Source: Erythrocercus mccallii
Taxonomy: Eukaryota > Chordata > Aves > Passeriformes > Dicruridae
Assembly: GCA_013397435.1 (NCBI GenBank)
Contig: VZRG01000375.1
Location: forward strand, 228,190-292,189
Length of the DNA: 64,000 nt
Direction: 5' to 3'
Part shown: positions 35,600 to 47,191 of the stretch, in pieces
Layout of the letters: the number at the start of each line of letters is the position of its first letter
Position numbering within the stretch: position 1 is the first letter of the stretch
Program-made: the position numbers and the translations under genes
The notes under the pieces: model-generated
Told to the model about the DNA's origin: nothing
The model's database searches: none
Seen by the model: only the letters and a program-made list of their open reading frames with translations

Positions 35600-35745
35600 A
35601 ATTTGTGCAATCGTTGAGGTTGGAGAAGACCCTTAAGATGGTTGAATCCAGCTGCTAAGCCAGCACTGCCACCTTCACCACTAAATCCTGTCCCTAAGTG
35701 CCTCATCCAAAGGGTTTTGAAATCCCTCCAGGGTTGGTGGCTCAA
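35600..35745 (-). mobile_element. CR1 LINE fragment, minus orientation
   Basis: tgaggttggagaagaccctt, aatccagctgctaagccag and tccctaagtgcctcatcc are the reverse-orientation CR1 tail. Confidence 0.8.
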
Positions 35746-36655
35746 TTCATATAAGAGTTTTTAAAATTTTATGAATGAAATGCAAGTTTTGGGATCGCTC
35801 TCAAAAATTCCCCACCAAAACCTAAACAAACAAACAAAAAGCTCCAAAGCCAAACAACCAAAAGGCTCCACTCTTGCAGTGGCTGACATGGTTACAAAGG
35901 CTCTCCTGAATTTGCACTGAAAACCCTGTGGCCTGGCCAAAAGTGAGACTAAACCACGGTGATAAGAGAATAAAAATAATGAGGTAAATACCCGGATTAT
36001 CACCCTAACCAGGGAGCATCCAAATAGTCAGGGGACAAACTCCTGTGCCCTATTTCTCCAGTAACACTAAGAGATCTAATGCTCCTCTGTGTTTTAAATC
36101 TTCCTTGTAAGAACTTCAAATTATTTTGCTGATTTTTAACAAGGTGGCTGCTACAAAGCAACTAAAGAACCTTCCCAAGGCTCTGCATGAAATCTAAGGC
36201 AAAGCTGTGAAGGAATTATTGTTGCCTGGCTGTAGCTGCTTTGGGAATTTTTATTTATGGCTTTATCTCCACTCCTGCACCTGACTCCTCCCCTTGTCTT
36301 GTCCTAGGTCCTGACCTGCCCACCCTTATGGAAATGCAACACCTTTCCAAGGCACTGGGCTTTGCTTTTCTTAACAAATAATCAAGTTAGTGAGCCTGGA
36401 TGGATAAATCACACCAGAACATGCCAGAGCACATCAGCCCAGGTGTGCCGTGGGCAGGTTAAGCAGCAAGGTGCAAAGCAGACACAGTCAACTGGAAGTC
36501 AAAGAGAAGGATCTTCTTTCAGCTACACTTTTTTTAAAGTGTCTCAAATTCTTCCAATATCCAGAGAAAAAGGATTTTTTTTAAGCAACCCTCCATTGAC
36601 TTCAGTGCAGCGACCAGGTGTGGCTGAAGGCAGACCTCAGCTCACACAGGATCCC

Positions 36656-36818
36656 TTAGTCCAGTGGTTTCCATCCTTTTTTTGGATTTGATCCATCCAA
36701 GGGACCTGCAAACTCCCAGGTGGGAGTTTAAACCAAAGAATTTTGGGTTTGATCCCCATGGTCTTGGGCTGTGGACCTTCACCAGCTGTGGGTCAGGGCT
36801 CATAAACCACTGGACTAA
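36656..36818. mobile_element. Short element with 15-bp perfect terminal inverted repeats (hAT-like)
   Basis: ttagtccagtggttt at 36656..36670 is the exact reverse complement of aaaccactggactaa at 36804..36818. The inner CAGTGGTTT...AAACCACTG ends resemble Charlie-type hAT elements, which begin CAGTGGTTCTC. With a length near 160 bases it would be a non-autonomous relic. No 8-base target duplication is visible. Confidence 0.55.
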
Positions 36819-39181
36819 TGGTATCCTAAACCATGGGTTTGGTTCAGCAGAATAAACAGTACAGAAAGGCAGGAGGAGAAAAACTAAAATAGTTGCCCTT
36901 TGTGTGCCTCCTGAGACTCAGACAACGGTCATTTCACAGGAACAAAGATAAATCAGGTAAAACTCAGACCCAGGGTGCAGGTGAGGCGGGAAGCAGACAC
37001 AATATCTATTTCCTGTTGTGAGAGCAGTAATGTTGTCCTCTTGGTGAAGTTACAAGCAATCCCATTTTCACAAACAGGAAGGATTGTGAGGATGGAGAGA
37101 GATAGCCTTCATGAGATCCACCTGTCCTCCAGTTCTTTGCCAGATGAACCTGATTTTTTCCCCAGGCAGATCAAGGCTGGTTATTGATTCTCAAGAAAGC
37201 AACGAATTCCCTCCTCGGTCAAGTACATTATGCCAAATTCATCCCTGGTGCGATTCTGCTCACAGCAATCCTCTTGCTCCATGGATGAGCCTATTTTCTC
37301 CACTGGCCTGAAGCAGCTCTCCCTCTGTTTCTCCCTGGAGATGACTCAGGGATCTATTTTATTCCCTATTAGCGAGTTCAAGGAATGGCACATCACAGAA
37401 CAAACCTATTTCGTGACATTTCTGAAGCTTCCAGGCAAACTCCAATTATATTTCTGTAACTAAGCTCACAATTTTTTTTCTTTTTTTTTCTTTTTTTTTT
37501 TTTTTTTGTTTATGATTACAGGAATAACAGCAGATGAGAAATCTGGGGCTGAACATACTCATTTGCAATCCCCAGAGCTGAAAATGCTCCTGACATTTTA
37601 TACAACCCGTGTTTGCTTTTATAGCATCTGCCTGAAGGGAACTTCATCAAGATACACCACCCTGACAAGGGTTTATTTGTGTTCCTCTACATTCTGCACA
37701 CAACTTATTTTTTTCTCTTTGGGGCATAGGAAGGACAAAGTGTTCAAATACTTAAAGATTTGTTTGGCTGAAAAAATTCTGGTGTTTCTACACTTACACC
37801 ATCCTCCCTGTAATGCTTTTTGATGGGACTCTGGGAAAGAACTAGAAGGAAAACATGTTTAAAATGAAGTCAAGAAAGTTCTTAGATCAGGATGCTAATC
37901 TTAATAATTTATTGTGGATGAATCCTCTTAATGTAACAGCACAACATTTGTGTCTACAGAGGGCTGGCCCAAAGATCCAGCCAGACCAAGGTCTTGTCTC
38001 AAACAAGGCCAACAGCAGAAGACTGTAGAAAATGATGGAAAAAATATGAGTAGAGGATAATTTATTCCTGAATATTTTTCCAGACTCCAGCATTTTCTGC
38101 CCAGCAGCTTCACAAGTCAGAACGTTGCCTCTTAGTGGACGTTGATAATATCAATTATGCCCTTTCAAACACGCACTTGAACTCCTGTTATTATCACAAG
38201 ACACCCTGGAAACACCAGAGCTGAGGAAAGAAGGTGCCAGAGCTGTTTTGCCAACATGGTTTTTGTTGGCCATGTCTCCACCAGCCACATCTGGGAGAGG
38301 CCTGTGACACAAAGGTTTGCTGGCATAGAAAGTCCTCTATCCCAGTCCTCTCTCTTGCTTTCCAGATCTGCCCCTTGCCTATCAAAGGCTGTCCCTGATT
38401 TATCAGGCTCATCTCCTGAGCTGCCACTGGGACCTGTTCAAGAGAGACAGCACTGGCTGGTTCACCCACAGCCACACAAGGACACTTACAGGATGCACAA
38501 AGAACCAGTTCCCTAGGCCAGGAAATGCTCCTTAGGGAGATGTGATGGGTTTACAGCAAGCACTAACACACTCTGTGTGGAAATCCCTGCGAAAAGCAGG
38601 GAACTTTAGGCAATGATGACTAAAAGTGGTGAAGAAAGATGAGTTTTTAGATGGGTGTAAAATTAATTCTTAACTCCCTACCAATCCAGGTGAAACTGGC
38701 AGGAAAAAAAGGACAGTCCTGAATAATGGATGAATTAGTCATTGCTCAGGAGACCCTGCTGTCAGTTCATGCCTGATGTCCTTCAGTGCTATTTCAGGAA
38801 CAACCACAATATCCCTCCACCTCTGCTCAGTGGCCCCTGTAACATTTCTACCAGGCTGACACACACTTTTCAAGTATTCCAACAACATATAACTTTTTTT
38901 TTTTTTTTTTGCACTAGTGGTGGTGTGACAAACCCTTCATTAGCTCCTCCTTGTTTTCATATAATGCATTTCACGAGCATTATATGAAGTTGATTTGCCA
39001 GGCTTGGAAATCAACAGATGACGATGGGCACAGAGCCGAGCTGCCCTGTGCCCATGCACATCTCCAGAAGATGTACAGATACATGGACACCAACAACCAA
39101 CATGGATAAGGTGGCAAAAGATCCTCAGTGTTTTTTAGGGCAGTTGGCCGGCGTACGTACGGAGCTGGGCAAGGGTCGTAC

Positions 39182-39287
39182 CTTCAATGGTGATGGCTTG
39201 GTCTCCTCTCCTCTCCTGGGTCAGGGCAGCAGCACTGTGGTGGTAAAGCTCCGCTCCACTCTTGGCAGACCCTAATCTGTTCATCAG
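39182..39287 (-). CDS. OBSCN: OBSCN exon: Ig end and isoform branch exon
   Basis: The first residues, LMNRLGSAKSGAELYHHSAA, complete the Ig G-strand; ALTQERRGDQAITIE then forms a short tail. Phase 0 in and phase 1 out. It can join in frame both to 32901..32943 (giving E-VTEQETK, obscurin-A type) and to 22338..22598 (giving E-GMASPQPEKE, obscurin-B type), so this is where the two C-termini diverge. Donor GTACGA. Confidence 0.93.
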
Positions 39288-40359
39288 CTGAAGAGAATCG
39301 TGCAGTGCCAAATGAAAAACAGGATGGGGTGGGTTGTTTTTTTTTTGTCATGGTAAAACCCTGCCTGTGCTGCTCTTGAGAATTCAAAGCTGACAGAAAT
39401 GGGTGAAGGTGTGACCCCAAGCTGGAGCTGATATTTGCTGCTCAGTGGAGTTCGTAGTTTTTTATCAAAAATTACTCAGACAAGTTACAGGGTATCAGCA
39501 AACTTATTTAGTTAATTATTGGGTGTTTGCTCTGCAGCCTGGGGCTTGCTCCTGGGGTAATTCTGTCTCTGCCAACAGGCCCAGATTCCTGCTGCACACA
39601 CACTTTGGTGGCCATTAAAGAGGATTATTTTTTTTTTGTTTATCATCCAATAATTACTGAGTTTTACTCAACCAAGGGAATACTGGACCTTAGGATCTTA
39701 GTCAATGGCAAATGCAAGTCTGGTTTTGCTAAAATTCCAGTAGAATTCTTTAAAGTATATCAAACATCCTAAATATTTCTGTGAGCTGAATCATTTACCA
39801 TGGAGCAGCTGACCCACACTAGTTTCCTAAACCAAGACCAATTTCATTTATTGCCAAGCCCTCAGAACTTGTTACTTTTTTATTACAATGAATGCATAGA
39901 CTATCACTAATTTTCATTAAATATCTTACATTTTTAAAAATTTATCAGCTACTTCCATGTATGCTTGCTAAACAACACAGGAATTTCAGTGCTTTATTCT
40001 TCTATTTAGACTTAATTTCTTTCTTTTGGCTCTGGAGAGTTTCTTAGTCATAATTTAAAGACAGTGCAGAAACAAAGTATCACATCAGAGCAGTCTCAAA
40101 TTTTGTAAGACTTTCCTCTAGAGACCTGGATCTGAGTTTAAGCACCAGAACAAGCTCCATCAATTCTTACTTGTATCAACCAACTGTCAGATCAGAGTAT
40201 TCTGAAGCTTTTTGGACACTCACAATCCAGATGTAGTTCAGCCTGACTTTCTATAATATTTTTACGAGCAATTACTCAGCCACGGGTCTTTCCCAATAAA
40301 ATGAATTCTCCTGCCTGTATCATTTCAGATGACAGGTATTTAAATCTCTCCCAACTTAC

Positions 40360-40489
40360 CTCACATTCATAGTGCCCCATATCTTCATTGGAGGGGTTCT
40401 TGACCACCAGGACTACGATGCCACTCCGTGGCTCATTAAAAGTCTGGTATTTGCTGGTGTCCTTCAGCAGCACCCCATCTTTGTACCAC
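40360..40489 (-). CDS. OBSCN: OBSCN exon: middle part of second post-PH Ig domain
   Basis: 43 residues: WYKDGVLLKDTSKYQTFNEP, RSGIVVLVVKNPSNEDMGHY and ECE. It holds the core Trp and the F-strand Cys (HYEC). Phase 2 in, phase 0 out; donor GAG|GTAAGT. The domain ends in the exon at 39182. Confidence 0.95.
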
Positions 40490-41041
40490 CTGAGTGGGAA
40501 AACACTGAGTGTAAGCCAGGAGAAATTATGCAGCATCAAGAGGTTCCCCAAGATCACTGACCCATCCATCAAACAACTCAGGAGTTAATCCTCAGCCAAA
40601 CATTTGGATCCTGGAAGGAAGGGCTGCAGGTGGGTATTAAACTGCACATGTTTATGAGATTCTTCCCAAGAGATCTCCTCAGTCAGTGCAGGAAAAGGGT
40701 TTTAAATGATGACAAGACAAGATTTGCTGAGCTTTTTGTCTGAATACCTGATAAGATCAAGTCAGATATAAGGCAGGGAGGATAAAGAATAATAAAATGT
40801 TTTCCAGGTCTTTAGATTGGATAGAGTCCTCCTCAGGGTCTATGTGTAGGTATTTCTTTTTAAACTCTACCTTGAATTAATTACTGAGAATCTCAGGAAT
40901 GTCTGGATCATGGACACCCAGTATTGGGATGGGGTTAAGGTGGAAAACACAATAAAGAAAGGGTCATAAACTCAAAATTACTTTTCTGACTATGCAAAAT
41001 GGGAAACCAGTATTTGTTCCCATGTGAGTTGTAGGACTGAC

Positions 41042-41144
41042 CTGATCTGAGGTCTGGGGGCTCCTTCCACGGTGCAGGTGAACTGGACATCTTCACCCTC
41101 GACAAGATAAGCATTTCTGACCTTGTTCACAAACCGTGGAGGCA
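41042..41144 (-). CDS. OBSCN: OBSCN exon: first part of second post-PH Ig domain
   Basis: 34 residues: VPPRFVNKVRNAYLVEGEDV then QFTCTVEGAPRPQIR. B-strand Cys present (FTCTV). Phase 1 in, phase 2 out. The donor is CAG|GTCAGT, slightly off consensus but usable. Confidence 0.94.
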
Positions 41145-41374
41145 CTGCAAAACGCAAAGGTAACTTTGACTGGTAGCTGGAAATGTGAACAGATAGGAAG
41201 GGAGTGTCCCTGACCAGATAGTTCTCACTGGGTCTAAAGAATACTAAAGACCAAATTTTTCGACAAAAAAAACCCAGTTGCCTGCACCTGTGCATAATTT
41301 TTTACTTTTTTTTTTTTTAATATTATCCAGTAAGTGTTGTATAGAACCTCTGGAATGTCTTAATATTTGTAACA

Positions 41375-41930
41375 TCACAGAAACATAGAATCATTTAGGT
41401 GGAAAAAGACCTCTGAAGTCATGGAGTACGACCAATAACATTGCTAAGGCCAACAGTAAACCATGTCCCCAAGTGCCACATCAGAATGTTTTTTGAGCTC
41501 TTCCAGGGGTGGTGACTCCACCAGTTCCTTGAGAAGTTTGTTCTGGTGGATGACAACATTTTGGTGAAGAAATTTTCCCTAATATCCAATTTAAACCTCC
41601 CCTGGGCCAGCCTGAGGCCGTTCCCTCTCCTCCTGTCCGTGTTCCCTGGGAGCAGATCCCGACTTCCTGGCTGTCCCCTCCTGTCAGGGAGTTGTGCAGA
41701 GCCACAAGGTCCCTCCTGAACCTCCTTTTCTCCAGGTTGAGCCCCTTTCCCAGCTCCCTTCTTGTCCTCCAGATCTTCCCCAGCTCCAGTCCCTTCTCTG
41801 GACATGCTCCAGACCCTCAATGTCCTTCTTGCCATGATGATCTCAAAACTGTCCCCAAGACTGGAGTGCCAGCACAGGGGACAGTCACTGCCCTGGTCCT
41901 GCTGCTCACACCACGGCTGGTACAAGTTTC
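41375..41930 (-). mobile_element. CR1 LINE fragment, minus orientation, 550 bases
   Basis: The longest CR1 piece in the window. It begins cacagaaacatagaatcatt at the tail end and runs through cccctgggccagcctgaggc and cttttctccaggttgagccc to gactggagtgccagcacagg. It ends about 55 bases from exon 41983..42150. Confidence 0.9.
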
Positions 41931-41982
41931 AGGTTTTATGTAGCAAACCCCCTTAAAATACTGCACCTGTGCAGGACTTTAC

Positions 41983-42150
41983 CTTGAACAAGGATCTTTC
42001 CCAAGGTACTGGCATTCCCAGCAGGACTGGAAGCAAAGCACATGTACTGTCCTGTGTCAGCCCCTGTCAGGTTGTCCAAGATCAGGGTGCAGGAACCATC
42101 AGGATCTTCTATTATAATGTGATGGGGATCCACCTCCACGGGCTTTCCAT
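41983..42150 (-). CDS. OBSCN: OBSCN exon: second half of post-PH Ig domain
   Basis: 56 residues: DGKPVEVDPHHIIIEDPDGS, CTLILDNLTGADTGQYMCFA and SSPAGNASTLGKILVQ. The F-strand Cys (QYMCFA) pairs with the Cys in the preceding exon. Phase 1-1, donor GTAAAG. A 550-base CR1 fragment begins about 55 bases past the donor. Confidence 0.95.
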
Positions 42151-42559
42151 CTGAAAGAGAAATTATTTCTTTTAAAATAGCTTACTAAGAGTTTCCTCCT
42201 TAGGAATTTCATCCAGCTTTTTGTCTTGAGAGGGCTGACAGCTGTATTATTGCAGCTGATGTTGGGAGTTCAGGAATCAGCTCTTCATCTTCATCCAACC
42301 CTCTATAAAACATCATCCAGGGCAAAGTACTGTTGAAGGATACATCCATTTAAAAGTGGAATTATCCCAGAGTACATTCTGTGCAGTCATAATCCTGCTT
42401 TTCCAGCCAAAGGAGCTCACCCAAAATTCCCCAAAACACAGTCTCTCAACTTGAGTATCTGCAGGGGATCAGCTCTTGGATTACCCACTGACCAATTATC
42501 ACAGCAATATGGACAGGGAGCACATTTGGAGGGCACATTTCATGCCCTGCTGCTCATAC

Positions 42560-42673
42560 CTTTGTACCAGCTGATGGATGGCTTGGGAGCTCCTGTCACC
42601 TTGCAGGCCAGCTTGACTGTCTCTCCCAGCTCAGCTGTGCAGTCTGCCAGCTCTTCCTCAAAGTCTGGAGGGA
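42560..42673 (-). CDS. OBSCN: OBSCN exon: first half of post-PH Ig domain
   Basis: 38 residues: PPDFEEELADCTAELGETVK then LACKVTGAPKPSISWYK. The B-strand Cys (LACKV) and core Trp (SWYK) are present. Phase 1-1, donor GTATGA. The domain finishes in the next exon. Confidence 0.95.
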
Positions 42674-43074
42674 CTGGAACATCAGAGGAAGAGTGTTAGT
42701 CTGGAGGAGGGGGCTCTGTCCGTGGCTGCTGCTAAGTGAGATAAGAGTAATTTCCGCCAATCTGTGAGTTTCAGGATGGAAAAATGAACAGGAAATTCTA
42801 GCAGCTTAAGACTTTATAGGTGACATGCTCTCCGTGCTTGTCTGAGGCTAAATTCAGTCTATAACATGTCTGGTTGTTGGCTATAAAGTTAGACCTAGGA
42901 AAAAAAAAGGTATTTGTTGCTGATCTGGAATTATTTTAGATCATAATTTTAGTAAGCCATTATTCAGACACCACAAATCTGTCACCATTAAGATAATTCC
43001 TCAGATTAAATGCAGCCTGGATACCCAAACTAACATTCTGCTGGTGTCCTTACAATAAAATCTACGCTTTTATT

Positions 43075-43255
43075 GAATCATTGAATCATAGAGTGGTTTG
43101 GGTTGGAAGAGACCTTAAAAGTCATTGCATTCCAACCCCTGCCATGGGCAGGGACACCTTCCACTATCCCAGGATGCTCCGAGCCCCATCCAACCTGGCC
43201 TTGGACACTGCCAGAGATGGGGGAGCCACAACTTTGGACAACCTGTTCCTTTATT
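43075..43255 (-). mobile_element. CR1 LINE 3' end, minus orientation
   Basis: gaatcatagagtggtttggg, attccaacccctgccatggg and ccaacctggccttggacact are the reverse of the common CR1 tail. Confidence 0.88.
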
Positions 43256-43639
43256 AAGTGACTTTTATTTTAATCCATTGCCACTATATGAAACCAGACA
43301 AAATTATTCTGATAGTCTTTCTCACTAAAACACCTCACTAAAGGCTAAAGAATTAAGTGTCCAGACTTGTTTTCAGTGTACATGGACTAAATTCAGTGCT
43401 GTTCTGGCATTTTAAGATGCCAAATATCTTTACGCTATAATGGACACCATTTGTAGCTTGTGCCTGGAAAATAAAGATCTAATATCCCTGCTGATAGATT
43501 TTGTGGATTGAAAATTGGTGGAATCTCAAACGACACTGAGAATGATGAAGCCTTAATGACCAGACAAAATTCCAAAGCAAACCCAGGTGCAAAGATAGAG
43601 CAATATAAGCCAGGAGTTGAGTAAAGAGTCTGGAACACA

Positions 43640-43900
43640 GCAAAGTCGCAGGGTTGTTTGTCCTGGGGTGTGTAGGACTCTGGCTCAGGGTACAACCCCA
43701 ACTCTCCCTGCCTTTCCTCCAGGAGAGGGGTTTCAACTCTCAGATTACCTTCGTGGCCTCTTCTGGACTGACTGCAGCAGCTGCTTGTCTATTTTATATT
43801 GGAGATCCCACAGCTGGACAGAGCACTGCAGGTGGGATCCCACAAGAGCAGAGCAGAGATGCAGAATCCCCTCCCTGGACCTGCTTCCACATTTAATAAC
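43640..43900 (-). mobile_element. CR1 LINE internal fragment, minus orientation
   Basis: ttctggactgactgcagcag, cagctggacagagcactgca and ggtgggatcccacaagagc match the CR1 region upstream of the tail. It lies next to LTR copy 2. Confidence 0.65.
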
Positions 43901-43984
43901 CATAAATAGCTTCTCTCCCTCTTTTATAATTTCCTGAACCAAGAAGATCATCCAAGAAAAAAAATACCAAACTGTAAGGTTTGG

Positions 43985-44561
43985 TGTTGGAACTCTGGTC
44001 ACTGAGAATTTTAGATTTTCTGTGCTGCCAGGCACTGACCCCCAAGCAAACCCTGCATTTGACCTGAGGCTGTGGAGAAGGCTCCCACAATTGAATGACA
44101 GCACTGGGATAGTGGGTGCGGAGTTTGGATAGAAGTGTGTGATATCACAGGGTGGAAAACTTAGCGCTTAAGGGTTTAGAATACAGTAATAGATATAAAG
44201 CAAGGTGGAGGTTTTAGGGCAGAGGCTCAGTCCTTCTTTTTCACCTTCTTCTTCATGGGTCTGGGTGTTATTTTGTCATTAGGTAGAAAAATCCACATTG
44301 CAGGCCACGGGTGGTTGGTTATTGGGTTAAAATTAAAAATAATTCAGGTGTCGTTTCATAATTGGATAGTTTATCCTTAAAAGGCCTTGTAGAGAGAGAC
44401 ATAAGTCTCCATTTTTAGTTTGTTAGCTTGTAGTGCTGTAGAACTCACAGTTTGTGAGCCTGTAATACAGATGAGAACTAATAAACATCTGAGCCCGAAC
44501 AAGAAATACCATCTCTCTCATTTAATTCCAACTGTGGCAGAAAAGAGGATAAAACTCTACA
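43985..44561 (+). mobile_element. Solo LTR of an endogenous retrovirus, copy 2
   Basis: 577 bases starting TGTTGG and ending CTCTACA (TG...CA ends), flanked by a perfect 6-base target duplication, gtttgg, at 43979..43984 and 44562..44567. AATAAA lies at 44480..44485 on the plus strand. Same family as 22663..23221. It lies antisense in the OBSCN intron just past the donor of exon 44589..44766. Confidence 0.87.
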
Positions 44562-44588
44562 GTTTGGGGTGTCTTGTGGCACACTTAC

Positions 44589-44766
44589 TCCAGATGGGCT
44601 CGCTGATCCGCTGCTGGATGCCCAAGATCTCTTTCACCCAGGAGTTCTTGATGTTCACGGTTCGCGCCTGCAGGAGGTACTTGCGCACCAAGTCCTCCCG
44701 CTCGTGCCAGATCTCAAAGGCGCGGTCATCCCCTTCCACCAGGTCGTTCACGTCTATGTTGTTCAG
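44589..44766 (-). CDS. OBSCN: OBSCN exon: PH domain, part 2
   Basis: About 59 residues: LNNIDVNDLVEGDDRAFEIW, HEREDLVRKYLLQARTVNIK and NSWVKEILGIQQRI. The Trp in the final helix (NSWVKEI) is the near-invariant PH Trp. Phase 0 in, phase 1 out; the donor GTAAGT is ideal. An LTR begins only 27 bases past the exon end. Confidence 0.95.
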
Positions 44767-45803
44767 CTGAGTGACAGAAAAAGGCAAGAAAGTCACCACA
44801 AATCCTGTGTTTTTAGGAATCCCCAACAGTAAAAAGGGGTAGTTCGCACTTCCCCTCAAAGATTTTTCAGATTGCGTGAGCAATGCAGCGTGGCTTTGGC
44901 TGAAGAGCAATCAGAGCCACTCTGAAAGTTATTTTCCCTGCTAGATTTGACTTTCTGCTGGCCAAACCAACGTTTTCCTGGGATTAATTTTTCAGGAAAA
45001 CAATGCCCAGCATTAAAAGTTATCCCAAGGGTGGAACACACCTTCCATGAAGGGTTGGGCAGAGGCAACATGGAAAAAAAATGAGAGAACAGGGAGTCTC
45101 TGGACAAAGCATGGAAATGTTTCCATTTTATTTTTCTTGGAAAATAAAATCTGCCTATGAATATTGATGGGGAGAGAGATAAGGACCTTCAGAAGGTCTT
45201 GGCTGGGCTTGGTCAAGAACTCCATGGGGTTTTAGTTGGTTGGCTGGTTTTTATTGGAGTTGAGCATATCCTGCTTTGTGAAAACTCTTTCCTCAGTTTC
45301 TGGCAGTTTTAACCCTGAATGTCTGAAGACGAATGGGTCAAATACTCTGAATTTTTCCACTTCTGAACAGGAATTGGTGTCTGGAAACGTCATAACCAGC
45401 AGAGAGTACCTGATGGAATTTAGCAAATAAGATTCCTTCTAATTTACTCCCAATATTATAGACTGCCAAAATCTGAGACTTACAAATGCAGGAAAATATT
45501 GTAGGTATCAAAATCCACATCAATATATTTATTCTGTTAATTAAATGAGGCAACAGAGATAAATAAATGCTTGTATTCGTAATCTCCTTGCTGCATGGTA
45601 AAAGTCCACCCTGATGGTTTCTGACATGTTTCTGAGAGGTTTAAAAAAGATATTTTGGAAAAAATGTAGATTCTACTTTGCTTCAGAAAGTCTTTGAAGC
45701 ACAAGGAATAGCTCAGAAGGATTAGAAGAATGTCCAAGCTGGATATAAAAGTGAAGCTCTAGTTGACAGAGAAATGCTTTATGTGAGGATAAAGTGATCA
45801 GAC

Positions 45804-45962
45804 CTTCATGATGTTCTTGAAGATGTAGCTGTAGGTGTCTGTCTTTGTGTCTCGCTTCGGTTTGCAGATCACAATGTAATTTTTGAAGAGGAAAACATGT
45901 CTTTTGTGTCCTTTCCATGCCATTCGAGCTCCTGGAGCTCCTTCCCACACAATGAAGTGGCC
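45804..45962 (-). CDS. OBSCN: OBSCN exon: PH domain, part 1
   Basis: 53 residues in phase 0-0: GHFIVWEGAPGARMAWKGHK, RHVFLFKNYIVICKPKRDTK and YSYIFKNIMK. These are the first PH strands, with a basic loop. The domain follows DH as in all Dbl-type exchange factors. The donor reads AAG|GTCTGA, weaker than usual, yet the frame and protein continue correctly into the next exon (MK-LNNIDVND). Confidence 0.94.
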
Positions 45963-47026
45963 CTGATAGGAAAAAGAAGGAAGAGCACATAGTGATACAT
46001 CTGGAATAATTACCACAGTTATGTCTCACCATCATTTTTCAGCGCCCAGATAACAAATGTTTCCTGTTGCATCATCCCCTGACGTATTTCTGGTTTATTA
46101 AACCACAGCAGATGGTTTCTAATGCTAAAGGTGACTCATCAGTCATGGGCACAGCCAGTAGTTGTCATTACATCTTCATTTAAATGGTATTATTTTGTGC
46201 CAGAAAAATAGAGAGCCTTTGTCAGGCAGAAACACTCTTGGAAATATTAAAAGGAAATTTGTATTTTGTGTATTATACAGACACTTTAGATGATGATTTG
46301 GTCACCTTCACCAGAGCAGGAGGAATTCATTTCACATAGCTTCAAACACAGACAGCTCAATTAGTGACATGGCATCTCTAGGGAGAAGTAAACACTCGAG
46401 GGGTGTGACTGGACACTTTTTGGATGCCTAAATGTGGAGAGATGAATGCCCACCACAGTGTCACTGTAATTTAGCCTTACAATACAAGACACCGTGATTC
46501 CCATGGAAAACATTGGATATAGAATAAATTACTTGCCTGGTGTAACACAAATCTATAAAGAAACATGAATTTGAGTGAGGGTGTTGGAAGTCCTAGCCTG
46601 AAGTGTCCCAATAGCTGGGTCATCAGAAAAGCCACACACCTGGTTTGTGGGATAAACCTGGGGGGGCACATGGGGCTGTAGATGCCAGTAACTCCAGGAG
46701 CTGCCCTGTGTTGCTTCCCAATAATGGGAGAATGAGTTAAAACCCTTTTAGATCATGTAGGGACCCATAACAATTTTATTCCTGTTTGATGAGCAGGTCA
46801 CAAAGGCAAATAACTGCATTATGTGTGAATTACTCCATAAGCATCCAGGCTGTGATGCTTCAAACCTTTGTGGAGCCAGAACAGCCATTTCTGGACAGTA
46901 GAAAGTGAAACAAGCAAATCATCTGTTTCAGATAATTTCTGAAGGATTTTCTTCTAAGAATTCAGGCTCCTTAGCAACTGGTGAAGGCACCCATGGAACC
47001 AACAGGGCCTGGGAAATTCCAGTTAC

Positions 47027-47191
47027 CTGCCGGATGGGCTCCCCAAGGCTTTCCAAGGTCCCTGGGTAATTCTCAATGAGCGAGACGTGGAGGTTGTTCT
47101 CTGCTCTTCGGGTGAGGGCAGACACGATGGCATAGGCCTGCTCCAGCAAAGTGCAGTTCTGGCTGTTTCTGGCTTTGTTTCGGATTAACTC
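47027..47191 (-). CDS. OBSCN: OBSCN exon: RhoGEF (DH) domain, last helix, and start of PH
   Basis: 55 residues, phase 0-0: ELIRNKARNSQNCTLLEQAY, AIVSALTRRAENNLHVSLIE and NYPGTLESLGEPIRQ. The long helix joins DH to PH, and LGEPIRQ-GHFIVWEG leads into the first PH strands in the next exon. Donor GTAACT; acceptor attcacctacag. Confidence 0.95.

Larger units (their letters stand above)
32944..39181 (-). other. OBSCN intron, mostly unique sequence
   Basis: A 6.2 kb intron of the obscurin-A branch. It contains a CR1 fragment (35600..35745), the inverted-repeat element (36656..36818) and long poly-T runs near 35105-35150 and 37470-37507. Beyond these I see no coding exon or RNA gene. Confidence 0.7.

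Noticed and set aside
36362..36691. Plus-strand open frame of about 109 codons in the large intron
   Set aside because: No domain, no splice context and no similarity; length is expected by chance in 64 kb.
39182..39287. Apparent in-frame stop and frameshift in the branch exon
   Set aside because: This came from dropping bases of a gagag-type repeat while reading. Base by base the exon is open, 106 bases long, and in the correct phase.
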